Of a DNA stretch of 64,000 nucleotides, positions 35,168 to 44,855 are shown one piece after another; the stretch's first letter is position 1; every line of letters starts with the position of its first letter. The notes below the pieces were generated by a model that worked only from the letters and a program-made list of their open reading frames with translations, ran no database searches and had not been told where the DNA came from. The position numbers were made by a program, and so were the translations under genes. The DNA lies in contig NZ_FWFV01000002.1 of the NCBI RefSeq assembly GCF_900172315.1, positions 432,244 through 496,243 of the forward strand, in the 5' to 3' direction. The stretch is from Palleronia marisminoris. Its GTDB lineage: Bacteria > Pseudomonadota > Alphaproteobacteria > Rhodobacterales > Rhodobacteraceae.

Positions 35168-36679
35168 TCAAGACGATTTTGCGCGCAATGCGATCGTTCC
35201 CGCCAAGAGCAGCAAAATCAGCGCAAAAGCGGGCCAATCCCCCGTCCTGGCGTAAGGCGTCGGTGACATGGCCGGCGGCAAGGGCGCGTCCAGGTATCCC
35301 GCCTCGCCCAGCCCCAGTTGCGCGGTGATCTCTCCGGTCGCCGAAATCACGGCCGAGATCCCGGTATTCGCCACGCGAACCATCGGCAGCCCCTGCTCGA
35401 TCGCCCGCATCCGCGCGATGGCCAGATGTTGCTGCGGCCCCGCGAAGGTGCCGAACCAGGCATCGTTCGTGATCTGCAAGAGCCAGTTCGCCCTGGGGGC
35501 GACGGCCCCGACCTCTTCGGGGAAGATCGCCTCGTAGCAGATCAGCGGCAGGACCTGGCCGAGCGGGCCCAGGTCGACCAACCGCTGTCCCGGCCCGGGG
35601 GAATAGCCGTACTCTCCCTGCGCGAGCCCGCGGATGCCGAACCGCTCGGCCAGATCGCCGAAGGGGACGTATTCGCCGAACGGGACCAGGTGGTGCTTGT
35701 CGTAGACGTCGCCGATGGCGCCGTCCTCGCCGATCACGACGAGGCTGTTGAAATAGCGGCTGCCCTCGGCTCTCTGACCGCCGACGACCAGCGGCACCCC
35801 TCCCGCGGCCTGCGACAGGATCTGCAGCACCGGGTGGCCTGGTTCGATCAGGTAGGGCACCGAGGTCTCGGGCCACAGGATCAGGTCCGGCGCGCCCGGC
35901 GCGGCAGTCAGATCCAGCGCGCGATCGAAGAACATCTGCGTGTAGTCCGGATCCCACTTCAGATGCTGCGGGGCATTGGGCTGGACGAGGCGCAGAACGG
36001 GCGCCTCCGCCTCCGCCGCCGGCGCGGGTGGCCTCGCGCCAAACGCCAGCACCGCCGCGCCCCAGATCACCGCCCCCGCGAGCACCGCCGCCGGCCGTGG
36101 CCCCATCGCGGCCAGTAGGCCCGCAACGAGCGTTGTCGCAAGGGTCAGCCCGAACGGCCCGACGAACGCCCCGGCCTGTGCCACGGGCCCCTCGGACCAG
36201 ATGTATCCGATCAGGGCCCAGGGAAAGCCGGTGAGGATCAGGGACCGCAGCACCTCGACCCCGGCGAGCGCCGCGCCGAAGGCAAGGGCGAACCGCCAGC
36301 CGCCCGCCGCGAGACGACGCGCCACCCAAAAGGCGAGTGCCCAGAACAGCGCGAATCCGGTGGCCATGAAAAGCAGCGCGAAAGGCGCAATCCAACCGTG
36401 CCGCGCGACATCGACGAGGAACGGCTCGACGATCCAGTGGAGGGTGACGGCGAAATGGGCGGTGCCGGCCGCGAACCCGCGCCACGCCGCCCCCCGCGCA
36501 TCGGGCGCCGAACGGCAGAGCCAACCCGCCGCGCCCAGCGCAAGAAGAGCCAGCGGCGCCAGGTGGAACGGCGCCTGTCCCAGCGCCACGCCGACGCCCG
36601 CCAATGCCGAAAGCGCGAGCGGAAGCCACGGCCGGGCCAAGGCACCGCCCCTCGCAGCGTCGGATGAAACAGCCGTCAT
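35168..36679 (-). CDS. lnt: apolipoprotein N-acyltransferase
   Basis: The 503-residue membrane protein has about six N-terminal helices (FHLAPLALLALGAAGWL and others), then a periplasmic nitrilase domain with the catalytic triad: Glu in LWPETSVPYL, Lys in YDKHHLVPFGEYVPFG and Cys in LICYEAIFPE. A final helix follows. It adds the third acyl chain to lipoproteins in the inner membrane. The ATG at 36679 has GGAG 8-9 bases upstream. It is downstream of the CBS-domain CorC-like gene, an arrangement common in alphaproteobacteria. Confidence 0.95.
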   Translation of the reverse strand: MTAVSSDAARGGALARPWLPLALSALAGVGVALGQAPFHLAPLALLALGAAGWLCRSAPDARGAAWRGFAAGTAHFAVTLHWIVEPFLVDVARHGWIAPFALLFMATGFALFWALAFWVARRLAAGGWRFALAFGAALAGVEVLRSLILTGFPWALIGYIWSEGPVAQAGAFVGPFGLTLATTLVAGLLAAMGPRPAAVLAGAVIWGAAVLAFGARPPAPAAEAEAPVLRLVQPNAPQHLKWDPDYTQMFFDRALDLTAAPGAPDLILWPETSVPYLIEPGHPVLQILSQAAGGVPLVVGGQRAEGSRYFNSLVVIGEDGAIGDVYDKHHLVPFGEYVPFGDLAERFGIRGLAQGEYGYSPGPGQRLVDLGPLGQVLPLICYEAIFPEEVGAVAPRANWLLQITNDAWFGTFAGPQQHLAIARMRAIEQGLPMVRVANTGISAVISATGEITAQLGLGEAGYLDAPLPPAMSPTPYARTGDWPAFALILLLLAGTIALRAKSS

Positions 36680-36775
36680 TGCCGATCTCCATCGCGCTCG
36701 GGAACCCACCGGCCGCTTACTGCCCCGGAAGGCGCGAAACAAGCGGCCGCCTCAAGGACGGCGGCTCGCGCCGCG

Positions 36776-37630
36776 TCAGGCCGGAAGACGGACCCTCAGG
36801 CGCTTCAGGCGGCGGGGATCGGCGTCGACGATCTCGATTTCAGCCCCGGAGGGATGCGCGACGACCTCGCCGCGCGCCGGCACGCGACCCGTCAGCACGA
36901 CGACCAGCCCGCCGAGCGTGTCGATCTCTTCATCCTCGTCGTCATCGGTGAAACTCGTCCCGGTCGCGTCCTCGAACTCGGCCAGGGGCGTACGAGCCTG
37001 CGCGATCCAGACGCCCGACTTCTCTTCGAGGAACAGCTTGTCCTCGTCCTCGTCGTGCTCGTCCTCGATCTGGCCGATCACCTGCTCGATCAGATCCTCG
37101 ATCGTCACCAGTCCGTCCACGCCGCCATATTCGTCGATGACCAGCGCCATGTGGGTCCGCTCGCTCTGCATCCGCTGCAAGAGCACCCCGATCGGCATCG
37201 AGGGCGGGGCGTAGATCACCGGCCGCAGCATCTGCGTCATGTCGAACTCGGCCTGCTTGCCGAACCCGTGGCGCAGCGCGAAGTCCTTGAGGTGGATCAT
37301 GCCCTTCGGATGATCGAGCGTCCCGTCGTAAACGGGAAGTCGGGTCAAACCGGTCTCCCGGAACGTCTCGACCAGATCCTCCCACGCGACGTCGAGGGGC
37401 ACCGACACGATCTCGATCGTGGGAATGGCCACGTCCGCGACTCGCATCCGCGCAAGGTTCAGCAGGTCGGGCGGCATGCGCGACGCGTGCCGCTCCTCGC
37501 CATCGCCTTCCCCATCTTCCGGCTGGGAGAACGCCGTGAACAGTCTTCCGAAGAACCCGCGTTCCGGACTGTCATCTTCGATATCTCCGGGGGCGCGGTC
37601 CGTCCCGGTGTCGCTTTCGGCTTGCGCCAT
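36776..37630 (-). CDS. CBS-domain hemolysin/CorC-like protein
   Basis: I chose the ATG at 37630 with GGAAGG upstream; an ATG four codons earlier is also possible. The 284-residue cytoplasmic protein has an acidic N-terminus, a CBS pair (MRVADVAIPTIEIVSV near residue 62, ALVIDEYGGVDGLVTIEDL near residue 163) and a C-terminal CorC/HlyC domain with an acidic loop TDDDEDEEIDTLGG. Members take part in cation homeostasis or protect lipoprotein processing. The gene lies between ybeY and lnt as in Escherichia coli and many proteobacteria. Confidence 0.92.
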   Translation of the reverse strand: MAQAESDTGTDRAPGDIEDDSPERGFFGRLFTAFSQPEDGEGDGEERHASRMPPDLLNLARMRVADVAIPTIEIVSVPLDVAWEDLVETFRETGLTRLPVYDGTLDHPKGMIHLKDFALRHGFGKQAEFDMTQMLRPVIYAPPSMPIGVLLQRMQSERTHMALVIDEYGGVDGLVTIEDLIEQVIGQIEDEHDEDEDKLFLEEKSGVWIAQARTPLAEFEDATGTSFTDDDEDEEIDTLGGLVVVLTGRVPARGEVVAHPSGAEIEIVDADPRRLKRLRVRLPA

Positions 37631-37663
37631 GTCACCTTCCATCGCTCCGGCCCTGATGGCCGC

Positions 37664-38155
37664 TCATCGAGTATATGGGTCGGGCAACCCCAATTGTGCA
37701 AGAATTTCGACTTCACGCCCTTCCATGAGCGCCGCATCGCCGTCCCGCTCGTGGTCGTAACCCAGAAGATGCAGCACCGCATGCACGATCAGGTGGGTCA
37801 CGTGGTCCGCCATTTCGATCCCGGCGGCGCTGGCCTCGGCCGCACAAGTCTCCCACGCGATGGCGATGTCGCCGTACGCTTCGTCCTCCGGCGCAAGCGG
37901 CTCGCCGCCGTCCGCCTCCGCCCCGAGTCCCTCCGACGGCCAGGACAGCACGTTCGTCGGGCGCGGTTTGCCACGGAAATCGGCGTTCAGCGCCGTGATC
38001 CGCGCGTCGTCGCAGGCTAGAATCACGACCTCGCCCCCGGATAAACCGCGATGCGCCAGCGTCGCCCCCACTGCCCGAAAAGCCAATCCATCGAGGTCGA
38101 GCGCGTTCCAGCGGTCGTCCTCGACCACCACGTCCACTTCCAGGGAGGGACTCAC
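37664..38155 (-). CDS. ybeY: endoribonuclease YbeY
   Basis: The start is GTG 38155, just past the stop of the PhoH-type gene. The 163-residue protein contains the zinc motif HAVLHLLGYDHERDGD with three His near residues 120-130. It also has LSWPSEG and YGDIAIAWE, as in other YbeY proteins. It is a metal-dependent RNase for 16S rRNA 3'-end maturation and ribosome quality control. It forms the usual PhoH-ybeY-CorC-lnt series. Confidence 0.95.
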   Translation of the reverse strand: MSPSLEVDVVVEDDRWNALDLDGLAFRAVGATLAHRGLSGGEVVILACDDARITALNADFRGKPRPTNVLSWPSEGLGAEADGGEPLAPEDEAYGDIAIAWETCAAEASAAGIEMADHVTHLIVHAVLHLLGYDHERDGDAALMEGREVEILAQLGLPDPYTR

Positions 38156-38156
38156 C

Positions 38157-39176
38157 CTACTGGTCCGCCTCGTAGGCCTCGATGATCTTGGCGACCAGCG
38201 GATGGCGCACGACGTCCTTGGACGTGAAGTAGTTGAAAGCGATCCGGTCGATCCCAGTGAGCAACCGCTCGGCATCGGCAAGCCCCGAGACCTGCCCTCG
38301 CGGAAGGTCGATCTGCGTCCGGTCGCCGGTGATGACCATGCGACTGCCCTCGCCCAGGCGGGTCAGGAACATCTTCATCTGCATCGCGGTCGCGTTCTGC
38401 GCCTCGTCGAGCACCACGAAGGCGTTGGCCAGCGTCCGGCCACGCATGAAGGCCAGCGGCGCGATCTCGATCTTCTTCTCTTCCTTCAGCTTCTGCTGCA
38501 TCTTCGCCGGCAGAAAGTCGTTCAGCGCGTCATAGAGCGGCTGCATGTAGGGATCGACCTTCTCTTCCTGCGTGCCGGGCAAGAAACCCAGGCGCTCGCC
38601 TGCCTCGACGGCGGGTCGGCAGAGGATGATGCGGTCGACTTCGCCCTGGATGAACAGGTTCACGCCCACGGCCACGGCAAGGTAGGTCTTGCCGGTGCCG
38701 GCGGGACCGATCCCGAAGGCGAGCTCGTTCTGGTAAAGCGAGGCGACGTAGGCCTTCTGCGCGTCGGTGCGCGGCTCGATCAGCTTCTTCTTGGTACGGA
38801 TTTCGATGCGGCCGCCCTGGAACATCTCGATCTGGTCGCCGTCGCTCGCCTCGTCTGTGGCGGGAGCGGCGCCGCCCATCCTGATCTCGGCGTCGATATC
38901 GGCGGGCGTCACGTCGCGCCCCGCCTCGAGGCGCCCGTAGAGCGCGCCCAGAACCTCGGCCGCGCGGGCCCGTGTGTCGCTATCGCCGATCAGCGTCAGG
39001 TGGTTGCCCCGCCGGAAGATCTGAACGCCGAGATGGCTTTCGATCTGGACCAAATGCGAGTCTCCCACGCCGCATAGGTCGATCAGCAGGCGGTTGTCGG
39101 GAAACTCGACGGAGGTCTCGGCGGACTCGGGTTGCGTATGATCCAGCGGGGGCAACGGGCTGGGGGATTGGGCCAA
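38157..39176 (-). CDS. ybeZ: PhoH-family ATPase (YbeZ type)
   Basis: The ATPase core has Walker [16 protein letters not shown] and Walker [12 protein letters not shown] with the following [19 protein letters not shown] segment. An N-terminal KH-like region ([21 protein letters not shown] in parts) precedes it. The frame opens at GTG 39194, but AGGAG lies 6 bases before a TTG at 39176, which I take as the start (339 residues). PhoH/YbeZ proteins act with YbeY in RNA metabolism, and the two genes are adjacent here. Confidence 0.92.
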   Translation of the reverse strand: MAQSPSPLPPLDHTQPESAETSVEFPDNRLLIDLCGVGDSHLVQIESHLGVQIFRRGNHLTLIGDSDTRARAAEVLGALYGRLEAGRDVTPADIDAEIRMGGAAPATDEASDGDQIEMFQGGRIEIRTKKKLIEPRTDAQKAYVASLYQNELAFGIGPAGTGKTYLAVAVGVNLFIQGEVDRIILCRPAVEAGERLGFLPGTQEEKVDPYMQPLYDALNDFLPAKMQQKLKEEKKIEIAPLAFMRGRTLANAFVVLDEAQNATAMQMKMFLTRLGEGSRMVITGDRTQIDLPRGQVSGLADAERLLTGIDRIAFNYFTSKDVVRHPLVAKIIEAYEADQ

Positions 39177-39284
39177 GCGGTTCTCCTGAGGCACAGCGGC
39201 TACGCACCTATCGTGGGTCCTCGCCTTCTCCGTGACAAGGGCTCGCGCGCAGCTGGATACGAAAAGGCGACAAGAGTGGGGCGA

Positions 39285-39581
39285 TCAGATCGGATCCGGA
39301 ACCGGCGAGCCGGCTTCGTCGGGCCCGTAAAGCGTGAAGGGCTGCAGGCGACCGCAGATCGGCTTGCCGTACCGGTCGAGCCGGTTCATCTGGTAGCCCT
39401 CGATCCCGTCATCGATGGCCCAGTGTTCGCAGCCGTCGCCATCCACCCAGATGCCGGGCGTCTTTGTCAGGTTCGCCAGGCTTTTGCCGTCGATGAACCG
39501 GTCCGCGGTCTGGTCGGGCTTGGTGCCGCAGGCCACAAGCAGCGTCGCACACCCGAGAAGCATGAGGAGAAGCGTTTTCAT
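39285..39581 (-). CDS. small lipoprotein with a DGCEHW domain
   Basis: The 98-residue product has a lipoprotein signal with lipobox LLVAC-G at residues 15-19. The mature part contains WVDGDGCEHWAIDDGIEGY followed by MNRLDRYGKPIC. The same pattern occurs in the neighbouring OmpA-like protein, so the two share a small domain. It is predicted to be anchored to a membrane facing the periplasm. Only four bases separate it from the OmpA-like gene, so they form an operon. Function unknown. Confidence 0.8.
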   Translation of the reverse strand: MKTLLLMLLGCATLLVACGTKPDQTADRFIDGKSLANLTKTPGIWVDGDGCEHWAIDDGIEGYQMNRLDRYGKPICGRLQPFTLYGPDEAGSPVPDPI

Positions 39582-39585
39582 GGGT

Positions 39586-40170
39586 TCACCGGATGCAGAT
39601 GATTTCGACGCGGCGGTTGCGCTGCATTCCGGCCGCCGTATCGTTCGACGCGACGGGCTGCCGTTCGCCGTGACCGCGCACATCGTTGACTGTCTTGCCC
39701 ATGCCGGCAGCGATCCGCGCCACCGTGGCCGCCCGGTCATGGCTAAGGCGAATGTTGTGCTCGTCGCTCGCACGGCTGTCGGTATGGCCGATGATGGTGA
39801 AGGCGTGCGCGTTGGTTCGGGCGAAGAAGTCGCTCAGGTGGGCTCTGCCCTGGTCGCTGATCCTGTGGCTGTCGGTGGCGAACAGGATGTCCGAACTGAC
39901 CACGCCACAAGTCTCGACCTTGTGGCAGACGGGGGTGCCGTCGCGGGCCAGCCGGTTCGAGCCGTAGCCCTCCCAGCCGTCGTCGCGCACCCAGTGCTCG
40001 CAGCCATCGGGGTCGATCCAGATCGTGCCGACCGCCCGTTCCTGAGCGTGCATGGTCCCCGCCCCCGCGACGACGAGCAACGCTGCAAGAGCCATGCGGA
40101 ACAGGGCGGAAAAGCTGAGCAACACCACGACCTCCTTCAGAACCCAGCGGGTCCCGAGGACCGGCTTCAT
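39586..40170 (-). CDS. OmpA-family protein with an N-terminal DGCEHW domain
   Basis: The 194-residue protein has a long N-terminal hydrophobic leader. An internal Met at codon 26 (40095) would give a more typical signal peptide ending at AQ-E, so the start is uncertain. Then comes WIDPDGCEHWVRDDGWEGY, paralogous to the next gene. A C-terminal OmpA peptidoglycan-binding domain follows, with ILFATDSHRISDQG, IIGHTDSRASDEHN and NRRVEIICI. It should sit in the periplasm or outer membrane and hold the cell wall. The role of the DGCEHW domain is not known. Confidence 0.85.
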   Translation of the reverse strand: MKPVLGTRWVLKEVVVLLSFSALFRMALAALLVVAGAGTMHAQERAVGTIWIDPDGCEHWVRDDGWEGYGSNRLARDGTPVCHKVETCGVVSSDILFATDSHRISDQGRAHLSDFFARTNAHAFTIIGHTDSRASDEHNIRLSHDRAATVARIAAGMGKTVNDVRGHGERQPVASNDTAAGMQRNRRVEIICIR

Positions 40171-40232
40171 CCCCTTTAGCCCGCCATTGGTTTACCAGGA
40201 GTGGTCACAGGACGGAGAAATCCGACAGATTG

Positions 40233-41552
40233 TCAGAGAAGCGTCCCGGCGAGCGAATTCGACGCGCTTCGCGTGATGCGGACCTTGCGCAGGTCGCCGG
40301 GAGAAAGCCCCTCGCCTTCCACGAAGACCGAGTGCAGGTGGTCGGACTTGCCCACCATCTGTCCCGCCTCGCGACCCGGCTTCTCGAACAGCACGCCGAC
40401 CTCCTTGCCCACCATGCGATCCTGCACCGCCACCTGCTGGTCACGCAGAAGCGCCTGAAGGCGTTGCAGACGATCGTCCTTGGCAGCCTCGTCCACCTGC
40501 GCGCGCTCGGCCGCAGGGGTGCCGGGGCGCGTGGAGTACTTGAATGAGTAGCACTGGCCGTATTCGACCGCCTCGACCAGAGCCATGGTCTGCGAGAAAT
40601 CCTCTTCGGTCTCGTCCGGGAAGCCCACGATGAAATCGCCCGAAATCAGGATGTCGGGCCGCGCGGCGCGAATGCGCTCGATCAGGCGCAGATAGCTTTC
40701 GGCGGTGTGCTTGCGGTTCATCGCCTTCAGCACCCGGTCGCTGCCCGATTGAACGGGCAGGTGGAGATAGGGCATCAGCTTTTCCACCTCGCCATGGGCG
40801 GCGATCAGGTCGTCATCCATGTCGTTCGGGTGGCTCGTGGTGAAGCGGATCCGCTCGAGCCCGTCGATCTTCGCCAGCTCGCGGATCAGGCGGGCGAGGG
40901 TCATCTCGCCAGTGTCCGATGCCCCGTGATAGGCATTCACGTTCTGGCCCAGGAGGGTCAACTCGCGCACGCCACGCTCGACCAGGTCTTGTGCCTCGGC
41001 CAACACCCGCGACGCGGGGCGCGAGACTTCGGATCCACGGGTGTAGGGCACCACGCAGAAGGCGCAGAACTTGTCACAGCCCTCCTGCACCGTCAGAAAT
41101 GCAGTAGGTCCGCGCTTGGCCTTGGGACGGGATTTCAGCCGCTCGAACTTGTCTTCCTCGGGGAAGTCGGTGTCGAGCGCTTTGACCCCCTTCCCCGCCT
41201 TCGCCTCCATCTCGGGCAGGCGGTGGTAGCTTTGGGGACCGACGACGAGGTCGACCATCGGCTGGCGGCGCAGGATCTCTTCGCCCTCGGCCTGCGCGAC
41301 GCAGCCCGCCACGCCGATCTTCAGGTCCGGCTTGGCATCCTTCAGATCGCGGAAGCGCCCGAGCTCGGAATAGACCTTTTCCGCCGCCTTCTCGCGTATG
41401 TGGCAGGTGTTCAGCAGGATCATGTCCGCGTCATCGGGCGATCCGGTCTCGACATAGCCCGACGCGCCCAGCGCTTCGGCCATGCGTTCGCTGTCATAGA
41501 CGTTCATCTGACAGCCATAGGTCTTGATGTAGAGCTTCTTGGGCGCGGTCAT
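40233..41552 (-). CDS. miaB: tRNA-2-methylthio-N6-dimethylallyladenosine synthase
   Basis: The 439-residue radical-SAM enzyme has an N-terminal MTTase domain with three cluster cysteines ([26 protein letters not shown]). The radical-SAM motif is [17 protein letters not shown] near residue 150, and a C-terminal TRAM domain ends with [20 protein letters not shown] (in parts). It adds the methylthio group at A37 of tRNAs reading U-starting codons. The ATG at 41552 is preceded by GGGGGATCC. Confidence 0.96.
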   Translation of the reverse strand: MTAPKKLYIKTYGCQMNVYDSERMAEALGASGYVETGSPDDADMILLNTCHIREKAAEKVYSELGRFRDLKDAKPDLKIGVAGCVAQAEGEEILRRQPMVDLVVGPQSYHRLPEMEAKAGKGVKALDTDFPEEDKFERLKSRPKAKRGPTAFLTVQEGCDKFCAFCVVPYTRGSEVSRPASRVLAEAQDLVERGVRELTLLGQNVNAYHGASDTGEMTLARLIRELAKIDGLERIRFTTSHPNDMDDDLIAAHGEVEKLMPYLHLPVQSGSDRVLKAMNRKHTAESYLRLIERIRAARPDILISGDFIVGFPDETEEDFSQTMALVEAVEYGQCYSFKYSTRPGTPAAERAQVDEAAKDDRLQRLQALLRDQQVAVQDRMVGKEVGVLFEKPGREAGQMVGKSDHLHSVFVEGEGLSPGDLRKVRITRSASNSLAGTLL

Positions 41553-41658
41553 GGCGGATCCCCCACTGTGCGAGCAACGCATCTATCCCGGCCCGGCGTT
41601 TGTCGCAACCGACCCGAGCGCTTGCCAAGTCACAGCGCGGCGAGGCAAACCCCCTCGC

Positions 41659-42534
41659 GTGACGCGGATCGAGACATATGACGACCCGGCGGCGTTCGAA
41701 AGATCGACCGCATCCTTCGACAAGGGCCCCGTGGGCATCCTTCTGGTCGAAGACGAGGTCGAGGCGCAATCATCGCTCGACCACATGGCCCGCATCGGCT
41801 TTCGCAGCATCGTGGCCATGGGCCCCGAAGCGATCTCCCTCACCCCGCCCGACGGCACGCACATGCTCAGGGTGGGCTGGCGGAACGCGCAGCGCGGGGC
41901 GGTCCCGGCAGCCGTCAACGCGGTGGCACGGAAGGGGCCGGGCCTCTGGATGCACTACTGCTTCAACGCCGAGTACCTGTACTTCCCCTTCTGCGAAACG
42001 CGGAGTGTGGGCGAGATGCTGACCTTCCACACCGAAGAACGCCGCGACTCGATGCTGACCTACGTCGTCGACCTCTATTCCGACGATCTGCGCGGGGTCG
42101 GCCCGGTATCGCGTGAGCGCGCGCATCTGGATGCATCGGGATACTTCGCCGAGGCCCGCCCCGACCCGGCCAATCACGGTCACCCAATGGAACGGCAGCT
42201 CAATTTCCATGGCGGTCTGCGCTGGAGGTTCGAGGAACACGTGCCCCCGCAGCGGCGGCGGATCGACCGAATCGGCCTGTTCCGCGCGGTGCACCGTGTC
42301 GATCTGCGCGACGACCACACGTTCAGCGCACCGGAATACAACACCTACGCCTGCCCGTGGCATCACAACCTGACGGCCAGCATCTGTTCCTTCCGGGCTG
42401 CCAAGGCGTTGATGCGCAACGCGGGCTCGCGGGACGCCATCGACACCTTCATGTGGCACCGGTCCGTCCCGTTCGAGTGGGATTCGCAGCAGCTGCTCGA
42501 TCTCGGGCTGATGGAGCCCGGCCAGTGGTTCTGA
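41659..42534 (+). CDS. uncharacterised protein, divergent from miaB
   Basis: I do not recognise this protein with confidence. The frame runs from 41539, but its first 40 codons overlap the miaB start and do not look coding. GTG 41659 is the best start (291 residues), with no clear ribosome site. The middle contains HYCFNAEYLYFPFCE and GEMLTFHTEERRDSML, and the end has NTYACPWHHNLTASI. It is rich in aromatic residues, His and Arg, and has no membrane segment, so it is probably cytoplasmic. Related proteins, as I recall, occur in Rhodobacterales as hypothetical or glycosyltransferase-2-like. Confidence 0.65.
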   Translation: MTRIETYDDPAAFERSTASFDKGPVGILLVEDEVEAQSSLDHMARIGFRSIVAMGPEAISLTPPDGTHMLRVGWRNAQRGAVPAAVNAVARKGPGLWMHYCFNAEYLYFPFCETRSVGEMLTFHTEERRDSMLTYVVDLYSDDLRGVGPVSRERAHLDASGYFAEARPDPANHGHPMERQLNFHGGLRWRFEEHVPPQRRRIDRIGLFRAVHRVDLRDDHTFSAPEYNTYACPWHHNLTASICSFRAAKALMRNAGSRDAIDTFMWHRSVPFEWDSQQLLDLGLMEPGQWF

Positions 42535-42537
42535 GCG

Positions 42538-42975
42538 TCAGCTCCGCCGCAGGCGGATGATCACGTCCACCGAGGCCACGTCGTAGCCCTCGGGCGTTTG
42601 CGGCAGGCTTTCGATCTTCAGTTCTTGCGGCGAGGCATCAACAAGGCGGCCGTCTTCCTCGAACAGGAAGTGGGGGTGATCCTCGGTCCGCGTGTCGAAA
42701 TAGCTCTTCGCGCCTTCGACATGGACTTCCTGCATCAGGCCGGCGCCGCAGAACGCGCGCAGCGTGTTGTAGACGGTCGCCAGAGACACCGCCTCGCCCG
42801 CCTCGCGGCTTGCGGCATAAAGCGCTTCGGCCGTGACGTGCCGATCTTCCCCGTCGCCGACCAGAAGCGCGGCGAGCGACAGGCGCTGTTTCGTCGGGCG
42901 AAGCTCCGCCGTCGCCAGCCACTGGCGCCCGAGGGCGATCTTCGCGTCGTCTATGCGTGTGTCGATAATAGCCAT
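42538..42975 (-). CDS. irr: Fur-family iron response regulator (Irr-like)
   Basis: The 145-residue Fur-fold protein has the winged-helix start [13 protein letters not shown], the recognition region [15 protein letters not shown], and a short dimerisation domain with [15 protein letters not shown]. It lacks the C-terminal CxxC zinc motif of classical Fur, as Irr proteins do. Irr controls iron and heme genes in alphaproteobacteria and is degraded upon heme binding. It is divergent from fabA. The promoter at 42983-43012 suggests a leaderless mRNA. Confidence 0.85.
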   Translation of the reverse strand: MAIIDTRIDDAKIALGRQWLATAELRPTKQRLSLAALLVGDGEDRHVTAEALYAASREAGEAVSLATVYNTLRAFCGAGLMQEVHVEGAKSYFDTRTEDHPHFLFEEDGRLVDASPQELKIESLPQTPEGYDVASVDVIIRLRRS

Positions 42976-42982
42976 TTCCTGC

Positions 42983-43012
42983 TATATAGGCCTTACCCGC
43001 GGGGAGTTTCAA
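42983..43012 (-). promoter_or_regulatory. irr promoter
   Basis: On the minus strand a -35 TTGAAA (43012-43007) and a -10 TATATA (42988-42983) are separated by 18 bases. The -10 box ends 7 bases before the irr ATG, so transcription should begin at or next to the start codon. Confidence 0.6.
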
Positions 43013-43092
43013 TCTATGACTGCCTTGAACCGTGCGCGACGGCTCTGATAGGGCCTCGCCCAAATGTGAGCACGCCGCCAGGAGGGCAGCCC

Positions 43093-43602
43093 ATGGCCGA
43101 CTACCCCACTTCCTTCGACAAGGACGACCTGATCCGCTGCGCGAAGGGCGAGCTTTTCGGCGAAGGAAATCCGCAGCTTCCGCTGCCGCCGATGCTGATG
43201 ATGGATCGCATCACCGACATCTCGGGCGACGGGGGCAGCCACGGCAAGGGCCACGTCGTGGCCGAGTTCGACATCACGCCCGACCTGTGGTTCTTCGAAT
43301 GTCACTTTCCGGGCAACCCGATCATGCCCGGCTGCCTGGGCCTCGACGGGCTGTGGCAGCTGACCGGCTTCAATCTCGGCTGGCGCGGCTGGCAGGGGCG
43401 CGGCTACGCGCTCGGCGTGGGCGAGGTCAAGCTGACGGGCATGGTCCGTCCCGACCGCAAGATGCTGACCTACAACGTCGATTTCACCAAGGCCGTCCAG
43501 ACCCGTCGCCTGACGATGGGCGTCGCCGATGGAACTGTTCACGCCGACGGCGAGCTGATCTATCAGGTCAAGGACATGAAGGTCGCTCTTTCCGAGAGCT
43601 GA
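43093..43602 (+). CDS. fabA: 3-hydroxydecanoyl-ACP dehydratase/isomerase
   Basis: AGGAGGG lies upstream of the ATG at 43093, which sets the start inside a longer open frame. The 169-residue hot-dog-fold enzyme has the catalytic His in [15 protein letters not shown] near residue 70 and the Asp in CLGLDGLWQ near residue 84. It dehydrates 3-hydroxydecanoyl-ACP and isomerises the product to the cis-3 isomer, starting unsaturated fatty acid synthesis. It is the first of the fabA-fabB-fabI operon. Confidence 0.97.
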   Translation: MADYPTSFDKDDLIRCAKGELFGEGNPQLPLPPMLMMDRITDISGDGGSHGKGHVVAEFDITPDLWFFECHFPGNPIMPGCLGLDGLWQLTGFNLGWRGWQGRGYALGVGEVKLTGMVRPDRKMLTYNVDFTKAVQTRRLTMGVADGTVHADGELIYQVKDMKVALSES

Positions 43603-43624
43603 CCCCAACAACAGGGAGAGACCC

Positions 43625-44851
43625 ATGCGCCGCGTCGTGGTCACAGGCATCGGGATCGTATCGCCCATCGGCAACTCGGCCGAGGAAGTCACACAGGCCC
43701 TCAAGGCCGGCCGCTCGGGCATCGAAGCCTCGGCCGAAATGGCCGAGCACGGCTTTCGCAGCCGCGTTGCCGGAACGCTCAAGATCGACGTGGCCGACCA
43801 TGTCGACAAGCGGACCCTGCGCTTCATGGGGCCGGGATCGGCCTACGCGCATATCGCGATGCAACAGGCCATCGCCGATGCCGGCCTGCCCGAAGAGGTG
43901 GTGTCGAATCCCGCGACCGGCCTGATCGCCGGGTCGGGCGGGCCGTCGACCAGCGCGCTCTACGAGGCGCACAAGATTGTCGAGGAAAAGGGCAGCCCTA
44001 AGCGCATTGGGCCTTTCGCGGTGCCGAAGGCGATGTCCTCGACCGTCAGCGCGAACCTCTCGACGGCGTACAAGATCAAGGGGATGAACTTCTCGATCAC
44101 CTCGGCCTGCTCCACCTCGCTGCACTGCATCGGCATGGCCGCGCAGCAGATCATGCTGGGCGAGCAGGACGTGATGTTCGCAGGCGGCGGCGAAGAACTG
44201 GACTGGACCCTGTCCTGCCTGTTCGACGCCATGGGCGCCATGTCGTCGAAGTTCAACGACACGCCCGAAAAGGCCAGCCGCGCCTTCGACAAGGACCGCG
44301 ACGGCTTTGTCATCGCCGGCGGCGGCGGCATGGTGGTGCTGGAGTCGCTCGAACACGCGCAAGCCCGCGGAGCAAAGATCTACGCCGAGGTCACCGGCTT
44401 CGGCGCGACGAGCGACGGTCACGACATGGTGGCCCCATCGGGCGAGGGCGGCGAGCGTGCCATGCGCCGCGCTCTGCGCGATTTCGACCCGTCCCGCATC
44501 GGCTACATCAACGCGCACGGCACCTCGACGCCGGTGGGCGACGTGGGCGAGGTCGAGGCGGTGCGCCGCGTCTTCGGCGAGGGAAAGACCCCGCCGATCA
44601 GCTCGACCAAGTCGATGACCGGCCACAGCCAGGGCGCCACCGGCGCGCAGGAGGCGGTATATTGCCTCTTGATGCTGCAACATGATTTCATCGCCCCGTC
44701 GATCAACGTCGAAACGCTGGACCCGGCCATCCACGAGGGCGAGATCGCGACTTCCCTAGTGGAAAACGCCGGCCTCGACACGGTGATGACCAACTCGTTC
44801 GGCTTCGGCGGAACCAACGGGTCGATGCTGCTGACCAAGTGGAAGGACTGA
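43625..44851 (+). CDS. fabB: 3-oxoacyl-ACP synthase I
   Basis: The 408-residue thiolase-fold enzyme has the active-site Cys in [12 protein letters not shown] near residue 163, His in [13 protein letters not shown] near residue 298, and His in [13 protein letters not shown] near residue 334. GGGAGA precedes the ATG, 22 bases after fabA. With FabA it elongates unsaturated acyl chains. Confidence 0.97.
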   Translation: MRRVVVTGIGIVSPIGNSAEEVTQALKAGRSGIEASAEMAEHGFRSRVAGTLKIDVADHVDKRTLRFMGPGSAYAHIAMQQAIADAGLPEEVVSNPATGLIAGSGGPSTSALYEAHKIVEEKGSPKRIGPFAVPKAMSSTVSANLSTAYKIKGMNFSITSACSTSLHCIGMAAQQIMLGEQDVMFAGGGEELDWTLSCLFDAMGAMSSKFNDTPEKASRAFDKDRDGFVIAGGGGMVVLESLEHAQARGAKIYAEVTGFGATSDGHDMVAPSGEGGERAMRRALRDFDPSRIGYINAHGTSTPVGDVGEVEAVRRVFGEGKTPPISSTKSMTGHSQGATGAQEAVYCLLMLQHDFIAPSINVETLDPAIHEGEIATSLVENAGLDTVMTNSFGFGGTNGSMLLTKWKD

Positions 44852-44855
44852 CCCG

